In this document: positions 1 to 3,198 of the stretch, one piece after another
Position numbering within the stretch: the first letter of the stretch is position 1
Layout: the number at the start of each line of letters is the position of its first letter
From: Zoogloea sp.
GTDB lineage: Bacteria; Pseudomonadota; Gammaproteobacteria; Burkholderiales; Rhodocyclaceae
Assembly: GCA_016790385.1 (NCBI GenBank)
Contig: JAEUNV010000637.1
Span: 1-5,391, forward strand
Direction of reading: 5' to 3'
DNA length: 5,391 nucleotides
The notes under the pieces: model-generated
The model's database searches: none
What the model saw: the letters and a program-made list of their open reading frames with translations, nothing else
Told to the model about the DNA's origin: nothing
Translations under genes and position numbers: made by a program

Positions 1-198
1 CTGGGCATCGACACCCGTGTCTACCTGGGCTCCGCTGAACTGGCCGCCATGTGCGCCCTGGCCGGCCGGATCGTGACCAAGGAAGAGTACATGGAGCAGA
101 TCAAGGTGGTGAATGCCAAGGCCGCCGAGATCTACCGCTACATGAACTTCGACCAGATCCCTGCTTTCACTGAAGTGGCGGATACCGTCGAGATGTAA
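1..198 (+). CDS. acnB: Aconitate hydratase B, C-terminal end (5' partial)
   Basis: The frame is open from base 1 to a TAA at 196-198, giving 65 residues that begin LGIDTRVYLGSAELAAMCAL and end FTEVADTVEM. The run 'VYLGSAELAA', then 'EEYMEQ', then 'IYRYMNFDQI' matches the extreme C-terminus of AcnB as I remember it from E. coli (VYLASAELAA ... TYRYLNFNQL). AcnB is the bifunctional TCA-cycle aconitase and 2-methylisocitrate dehydratase, a cytoplasmic [4Fe-4S] enzyme of about 860 residues. Only the tail of its catalytic core is here; the cluster-binding cysteines lie upstream of the window, and the single Cys seen (MCAL) is not one of them. A strong terminator follows closely, so acnB is a separate transcription unit from the signalling genes downstream. 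The identification rests on motif recognition only, but the match is good. Confidence 0.93.
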   Translation: MGIDTRVYLGSAELAAMCALAGRIVTKEEYMEQIKVVNAKAAEIYRYMNFDQIPAFTEVADTVEM

Positions 199-214
199 CA
201 CCTCCATGCACCTC

Positions 215-234
215 GGCCGGATGTGAGTCCGGCC
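215..234 (+). other. Small hairpin after acnB stop
   Basis: GGCCGGA (215-221) and TCCGGCC (228-234) form a perfect 7-bp stem with a 6-nt loop, starting 16 nt after the acnB stop. There is no T-run after it, so it is not a terminator by itself. It may protect the 3' end of the acnB mRNA or act with the terminator 10 nt downstream. Its function is inferred; the pairing is seen. Confidence 0.5.
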
Positions 235-243
235 CGATGCAGC

Positions 244-284
244 AAAAAGCCCCTGACCGGGAGACCGGTCAGGGGCTTTTTTTT
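244..284 (+). terminator. Strong intrinsic terminator of acnB
   Basis: Bases 249-260 (GCCCCTGACCGG) pair perfectly with 265-276 (CCGGTCAGGGGC) around a GAGA tetraloop (GNRA type, 261-264), and eight T residues follow (277-284). Five A residues before the stem (244-248) can pair with the first T residues, extending it to 17 bp. The A-run before the stem means the minus-strand copy also has a T-run, but no minus-strand gene approaches from the right, so its job is to end acnB transcription. Confidence 0.95.
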
Positions 285-411
285 GTCCTGCGTTCCGGAG
301 AAGGGGCGGGATGCGCTGGATGAGTCTATAGATAACGATAAAAACGAAAAAAACAACTTTATATTGGCTTGGTGAGTTTTGTGTTTATCGGCCTCATCGG
401 TTGCATCGCTG

Positions 412-441
412 TTTTCAATTCAAACATACGCGCCGTATAAA
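412..441 (+). promoter_or_regulatory. Candidate sigma-70 promoter
   Basis: TTTTCA (412-417, four of six matches to TTGACA) lies 18 bp before TATAAA (436-441, five of six matches to TATAAT). Transcription would begin near 448, giving an untranslated leader of about 175 nt before the ATG at 624. The -35 overlaps the left arm of the 410-471 inverted repeat and the spacer contains the ATACGCGCCGTAT palindrome, a usual arrangement for a regulated promoter. AT-rich DNA yields such matches by chance, so this is only the best candidate. Confidence 0.33.
426..438. promoter_or_regulatory. 13-bp palindrome ATACG-CGC-CGTAT
   Basis: ATACG (426-430) and CGTAT (434-438) are perfect inverted half-sites around a 3-bp centre. 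The half-site TACG is the word that recurs throughout the AT-rich region. It sits immediately upstream of and overlapping the candidate -10 at 436-441, so a bound repressor would block that promoter. Its role as an operator is inferred. Confidence 0.4.
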
Positions 442-574
442 AAAATACGTAAAAACAGTTAATTGAAAACAAAAATACGCAAAGTAGGTTCTTGTAACGT
501 AAGTGCATGATGCCCTTTGCGTGTAAGAAAACCCCTTACGTTACGAGATAAAAACATTAAATACAAAAAATACG
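441..574 (+). repeat. Three direct copies of AAAAATACG
   Basis: The 9-mer AAAAATACG occurs at 441-449, 471-479 and 566-574, all in the same orientation; the first two are exactly 30 bp apart and the third 95 bp further on. The first is followed by TAAAAA, the second by CAAAG, the third by ACATAA. Direct, AT-rich repeats in front of a gene for a small winged-HTH protein suggest binding sites for that protein or another regulator. Confidence 0.45.
494..544. repeat. Inverted repeat, 10-bp arms
   Basis: GTAACGTAAG (494-503) and CTTACGTTAC (535-544) are exact reverse complements separated by 31 nt. Each arm contains ACGT, itself a palindrome. No T-run follows and the loop is long, so a terminator is unlikely; a pair of protein-binding sites, or a weak leader-RNA stem if transcription begins upstream, are the options. 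Confidence 0.5.
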
Positions 575-623
575 ACATAAAACGTCAATAATGATAATAT
601 CGCTAAAACGATCACCGAACGCC

Positions 624-1247
624 ATGACCGAGACCAAGACATCCCGAACCTGCTCCACCCGAGAGGCTGCACAGCAACTGGGGGTGAGCGTGCGTACCGC
701 CCAGCTGTGGGTTGAGGAGGGGCGCTTGAACGCCTGGAAGACCCCCGGCGGGCATCGCCGGATCCTGGTCGAGTCGGTGGCGCGTCTGTTGGGTGAGCAG
801 CGGCGTGCCGGTGCTGCCGGTGCCGAGCCCTTTCAGATTCTGGTTGTGCGCGAAAGCGAGCCGGATCGGCGGGCTTTGCAGGCAGCGCTGACGGCCTTGC
901 TGCCGGACTGCCGGGTCTTTGTGGCCGAGGACGGTTTCGAAGGGCTGATCCGCATCGGTCAGCGGGCGCCCGAGGTGCTGATCATCGATCTCGTGGTGAC
1001 CGGGCTCGACCTCGTTCGGCTGGTGCGGGCCCTGACGGCCGCGGGGCGTGGCCGGGCGATGTTGATCGTGGTGCTGGCGGCATCGGATGCCGACCGCGTG
1101 GGGCTGAGGTGCAGCCTGCCCGACGAAGTGGTGATTGTCAGCACCCCGGTGGACGGCGCCGAGTTGGCGGCGCTGGTGAGGGTCTTTTTGCGCAACTGGC
1201 GCAGGCACGACGAAATGGGCCATGACAGACAGGAGGAAGCGCGATGA
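624..1247 (+). CDS. HTH (MerR/excisionase-type) protein with degenerate receiver domain
   Basis: This is a putative cytoplasmic DNA-binding regulator of 207 residues. Numbering from the ATG at 624, residues 11-47 form a MerR/excisionase-type winged [14 protein letters not shown], then T25, W29 and G33 of the recognition helix, then TPGGHRRI (40-47). Residues 70-183 resemble a CheY-like receiver (ILVV at 72-75, EVLIIDL with Asp122, STPVD at 173-177). Asp122 fits the phospho-acceptor, but the acidic pair reads R-E-S-E, the conserved Thr/Ser is Ala, and the conserved Lys is Thr174. It is therefore probably a pseudo-receiver. An in-frame ATG at 591 would add 11 residues, but those codons include rare ATA ATA and look like the AT-rich intergenic DNA; neither start has a clear Shine-Dalgarno, so 624 is a preference only. 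The stop overlaps the next start, so the two genes are translationally coupled. Regulation of this operon is an inference from position. Confidence 0.85.
   Translation: MTETKTSRTCSTREAAQQLGVSVRTAQLWVEEGRLNAWKTPGGHRRILVESVARLLGEQRRAGAAGAEPFQILVVRESEPDRRALQAALTALLPDCRVFVAEDGFEGLIRIGQRAPEVLIIDLVVTGLDLVRLVRALTAAGRGRAMLIVVLAASDADRVGLRCSLPDEVVIVSTPVDGAELAALVRVFLRNWRRHDEMGHDRQEEAR
1231..1237 (+). promoter_or_regulatory. Shine-Dalgarno for MCP-like gene
   Basis: AGGAGGA lies 6 nt before the ATG at 1244, inside the preceding coding region. It fixes the start of the MCP-like gene, and the ATGA overlap (1244-1247) indicates coupling with the upstream gene. Confidence 0.9.
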
Positions 1248-2455
1248 GCAAGGGCATGGAATGGCAGGCGGCCGCGCCGATGGATGATCTGGCGGTGGGC
1301 GGTGTGCCCTGGGCCTGGATCGTCCTTGGGGGGGCAACGGCGGCGCTGCTGCTCGCCGTGGGTGGCATTCAGCCACTGGTCATCGGGCTGGCACTGCTCC
1401 AGTGGGGGGTGACTGGGGGGCTGGGCCTGACTTTTGAGCGCGGCCATCGGCGGGCGCTCTCTGAGCAGCGCCGTCAATTGGCGGATCAGGCCCAGGCGGC
1501 CAACCTGGAGAGCCTGCATGTGCGCGGGCTGGATGATCTGTGCGAACAGGTGCTGCCGGTGTGGGGCAGGCAGATCCATGTAGCCCGCGCCCAGACTGAA
1601 GATGCCATTACGGCGCTGTCGTCGCGCTTTGGCGAGATATCCCAGCGCATCGGTTCAGCCCTGGATGCGTCGCGGGGTGCGGCGGGCGACGATCTTGCAA
1701 GCCTCCTCAATGCGACCGAGAAGGAACTCGACGAGATCGTCAGTGCCCTGCGCGAAGCCTTGTCCCACAAGGAGGTGCTTCTGACCCATGTGGAGGAGCT
1801 GGGAAACATCACCGCCACCCTGGAGGACATGGCGGGGCAGGTGGGCGATGTGGCCAAGCAGACCAACCTGCTCGCCCTCAACGCGGCCATCGAGGCCGCC
1901 CGCGCCGGAGAGGCCGGGCGGGGTTTTGCGGTGGTGGCCGACGAGGTGCGCAAGTTGTCCACCGCGTCCGGTGAAATGGGTAGGCGCATCGGCGACACGG
2001 TGAGGTCCGTCACCAGTGCGATCAGGGAAACCCTTGCCGCGTCACATCGCTATGCCAGCGACGATCAGGCCCTGGTGTCGGCGTCGAGCCAGCGGATCGG
2101 CGAGGTGGTGCGGCATCTGCGCAGCGCCGCGGGGGGGCTGGTGGACGCTTCACGCTTGATCACCGACGAGGGCCACGCCCTCGCCGGGGAGATTGCGGAG
2201 GTGCTGGTTTCCCTGCAATTCCAGGATCGGGTCAGTCAGGTTCTGACCCACGTCGCCGACGACATGGGGCGCCTTGAATCGCGGCTTGAATCCGCGCTGG
2301 GGGAGGTGAGGGCGGGGGTCGAGCCGCAAGCGCTGGACACCTCGACCTGGATGGCCGAGATGAGCCGGGCCTACACCACCCCCGAACAACATTCCCTGCA
2401 TCGGGGAGACGGTGGCGCCAGTGCCCCGGATTCCGCAGGCATCACTTTCTTCTGA
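1244..2455 (+). CDS. Membrane-anchored MCP-like signalling protein with CheZ-like segment
   Basis: This 403-residue protein should couple to CheA/CheW at the inner membrane. Residues 23-41 and 43-63 are two hydrophobic segments separated by only a residue or two, so there is no periplasmic sensor domain. A long helical cytoplasmic part follows. Residues 205-239 are the conserved MCP hairpin tip ([18 protein letters not shown], then [15 protein letters not shown]), which contacts CheA and CheW. Residues 324-349 read [11 protein letters not shown]...[10 protein letters not shown], resembling the catalytic helix of CheZ (FQDLTGQV in E. coli, where the Asp and Gln act on CheY-P); the equivalents here are D328 and Q332. 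The last 30 residues look flexible (Gly, Ser, Ala, Pro rich) and end in ITFF; there is no NWETF-type CheR tether. The gene lies 10 nt before cheY. MCP assignment is firm; phosphatase activity is an inference. Confidence 0.92.
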   Translation: MSKGMEWQAAAPMDDLAVGGVPWAWIVLGGATAALLLAVGGIQPLVIGLALLQWGVTGGLGLTFERGHRRALSEQRRQLADQAQAANLESLHVRGLDDLCEQVLPVWGRQIHVARAQTEDAITALSSRFGEISQRIGSALDASRGAAGDDLASLLNATEKELDEIVSALREALSHKEVLLTHVEELGNITATLEDMAGQVGDVAKQTNLLALNAAIEAARAGEAGRGFAVVADEVRKLSTASGEMGRRIGDTVRSVTSAIRETLAASHRYASDDQALVSASSQRIGEVVRHLRSAAGGLVDASRLITDEGHALAGEIAEVLVSLQFQDRVSQVLTHVADDMGRLESRLESALGEVRAGVEPQALDTSTWMAEMSRAYTTPEQHSLHRGDGGASAPDSAGITFF

Positions 2456-2458
2456 GGA
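2454..2458 (+). promoter_or_regulatory. Shine-Dalgarno for cheY
   Basis: GAGGA overlaps the TGA stop of the MCP-like gene and lies 7 nt before the ATG at 2466. It supports that start over an in-frame ATG at 2412 inside the preceding gene, which would add 18 residues with no counterpart in CheY proteins. Confidence 0.85.
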
Positions 2459-2465
2459 AAAAGAC

Positions 2466-2834
2466 ATGGGAAAGACCATCCTGATCGTGGATGACTCCAC
2501 CTCCTTGCGTCAGGTCGTCGGCATTGCCCTCAAGGGCGCCGGCTACGACGTGATCGAAGGCTGCGACGGCAAGGACGCGCTGACCAAACTCGACGGCCGC
2601 AAGATCCACCTGATCATCAGCGACGTGAACATGCCGAACATGGACGGCATCAGCTTCGTGAAGGCCCTCAAGCAGATCCCGGCCTACAAGTTCACGCCGG
2701 TGATCATGCTGACCACCGAGGCCGGCGACGACAAGAAACGGGAAGGCCAGGCCGCCGGTGCCAAGGCGTGGGTGGTCAAGCCCTTCCAGCCGCCGCAGAT
2801 GCTCACCGCGGTATCCAAACTGATCCTGCCCTGA
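2466..2834 (+). CDS. cheY: Single-domain response regulator, CheY type
   Basis: This is a 122-residue stand-alone receiver with no output domain, the usual CheY length. All active-site residues are present: acidic pair D9-D10 (ILIVDDS), phospho-acceptor D53 (IISDVNMPNMDG), T83 in MLTTE, and K105 in VVKPF. W102 occupies the place of the switch tyrosine (Tyr106 in E. coli CheY), an aromatic swap common in this class. Asp53 should receive phosphate from the CheA encoded downstream; the output could be the flagellar switch or another target, which the sequence does not tell. No stand-alone cheZ is in the window, which makes the CheZ-like segment of the upstream MCP-like protein relevant for dephosphorylation. 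The gap to the MCP-like gene is 10 nt and to the STAS gene 30 nt. Confidence 0.95.
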   Translation: MGKTILIVDDSTSLRQVVGIALKGAGYDVIEGCDGKDALTKLDGRKIHLIISDVNMPNMDGISFVKALKQIPAYKFTPVIMLTTEAGDDKKREGQAAGAKAWVVKPFQPPQMLTAVSKLILP

Positions 2835-2852
2835 TCACGTCGGCGCCCCAAT

Positions 2853-2858
2853 GAGGAG
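2853..2858 (+). promoter_or_regulatory. Shine-Dalgarno for STAS gene
   Basis: GAGGAG lies 6 nt before the ATG at 2865, fixing that start. The 30-nt gap after cheY contains no terminator. Confidence 0.88.
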
Positions 2859-2864
2859 ACAAGC

Positions 2865-3179
2865 ATGAATGCATCCGATCAATGCAATCTAGGTACGAGC
2901 CGCGTGGTGATTGCCGGTGAAATGACAATCTATACCGCCAGGGAGTGGCGCGACCGGCTGCTGGTGGCCATGAGCGCCCCCGGCGATGTGGAGCTGGATC
3001 TGTCCGGCGTCAGCGACATTGATGCCGCGGGCATCCAGTTGCTGGTTTCCCTGCGCATGGAGGCGGCGGCTGCCGAACGCAGCCTGCGTCTGCTGAGCGT
3101 GAGCGCGCGGGTCAGCGAGGCGCTGGCTTTCTGCCGCCTCACCGAGTTCTTCAGTGATGCGCTTCCGGCGCAGTCCTGA
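2865..3179 (+). CDS. STAS-domain protein (anti-sigma antagonist / MlaB-like fold)
   Basis: The product is 104 residues and is entirely one STAS domain: an opening strand SRVVIAGEMTIYTA (12-25), helix REWRDRLLVAM, strand VELDLSGVSDIDAAGIQLL (42-60), helix, strand RSLRLLSV, and a final helix VSEALAFCRLTEFF. In regulated anti-anti-sigma factors of the SpoIIAA type, the loop before the third helix reads DSSG and the Ser is phosphorylated. Here it is D53-A54-A55-G56, so phospho-control at that site is absent. STAS genes occur beside cheA in several proteobacterial chemotaxis clusters; the partner is not established from sequence and could be the HPt or core of CheA or the cluster's HTH protein. 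It is flanked by cheY (30 nt) and cheA (19 nt), so it is part of the operon. The fold is confident, the role is not known. Confidence 0.88.
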   Translation: MNASDQCNLGTSRVVIAGEMTIYTAREWRDRLLVAMSAPGDVELDLSGVSDIDAAGIQLLVSLRMEAAAAERSLRLLSVSARVSEALAFCRLTEFFSDALPAQS

Positions 3180-3182
3180 CCC

Positions 3183-3189
3183 GGAGGAG
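3183..3189 (+). promoter_or_regulatory. Shine-Dalgarno deciding the cheA start
   Basis: GGAGGAG lies 9 nt before the ATG at 3199 and only 3 nt before an in-frame GTG at 3193. The spacing favours ATG 3199. A further in-frame ATG at 3211 is possible but more distant. Confidence 0.8.
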
Positions 3190-3198
3190 ACCGTGACG

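Larger units (their letters stand above)
410..471. repeat. Inverted repeat, 11-bp arms
   Basis: TGTTTTCAATT (410-420) and AATTGAAAACA (461-471) are exact reverse complements, separated by 40 nt. The interval contains a palindrome (426-438) and the best sigma-70 type -10 candidate (436-441). Arms this far apart are more likely paired protein-binding sites, perhaps with looping, than an RNA hairpin. The binding protein is unknown. Confidence 0.55.
320..605. promoter_or_regulatory. AT-rich control region upstream of che operon
   Basis: No gene is supported between the acnB terminator and the start at 624. Bases 331-600 contain about 88 G/C of 270 (33%), far below the flanking genes. The stretch is rich in A-tracts (340-344, 347-353, 439-445, 451-455, 471-475, 565-570), some about one helical turn apart, which suggests curved DNA. 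It also holds two inverted repeats, one 13-bp palindrome and repeated AAAAATACG/TACG words, described separately. Being the only non-coding DNA before a tightly packed operon, it most likely holds the operon promoter and operator sites. A nucleoid protein of the H-NS/MvaT kind could also bind here; this is inference. Confidence 0.6.

Noticed and set aside
385..392. Perfect sigma-28 -10 word GCCGATAA on the minus strand
   Set aside because: No TAAA-type -35 at the proper distance (404-411 reads CAGCGATG on that strand), and transcription would run towards acnB with no gene to serve.
441..479. AAAAATACG repeats as FlhDC boxes
   Set aside because: They resemble half of the FlhDC consensus (AAATA(A/G)CG) but lack one base, and the paired half-site with proper spacing is not seen.
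494..544. Inverted repeat as a second terminator
   Set aside because: The loop is 31 nt, the stem is AT-rich and no T-run follows.
593..598. GATAAT as a -10 element close to the HTH gene
   Set aside because: Five of six matches, but no acceptable -35 at 16-18 bp (best two of six). It stays possible only as a weak promoter; the TATAAA at 436-441 is better supported.
591..623. Start of the HTH gene at ATG 591
   Set aside because: The 11 extra codons look like intergenic AT-rich DNA (ATA ATA TCG CTA) and no Shine-Dalgarno precedes it; kept only as an alternative to ATG 624.
612..1376. Long open frame on the minus strand (254 codons) opposite the HTH gene
   Set aside because: It is a GC-rich shadow frame: low-complexity His/Pro/Gln/Arg composition, no recognisable domain, and it spans the junction of two well-supported plus-strand genes.
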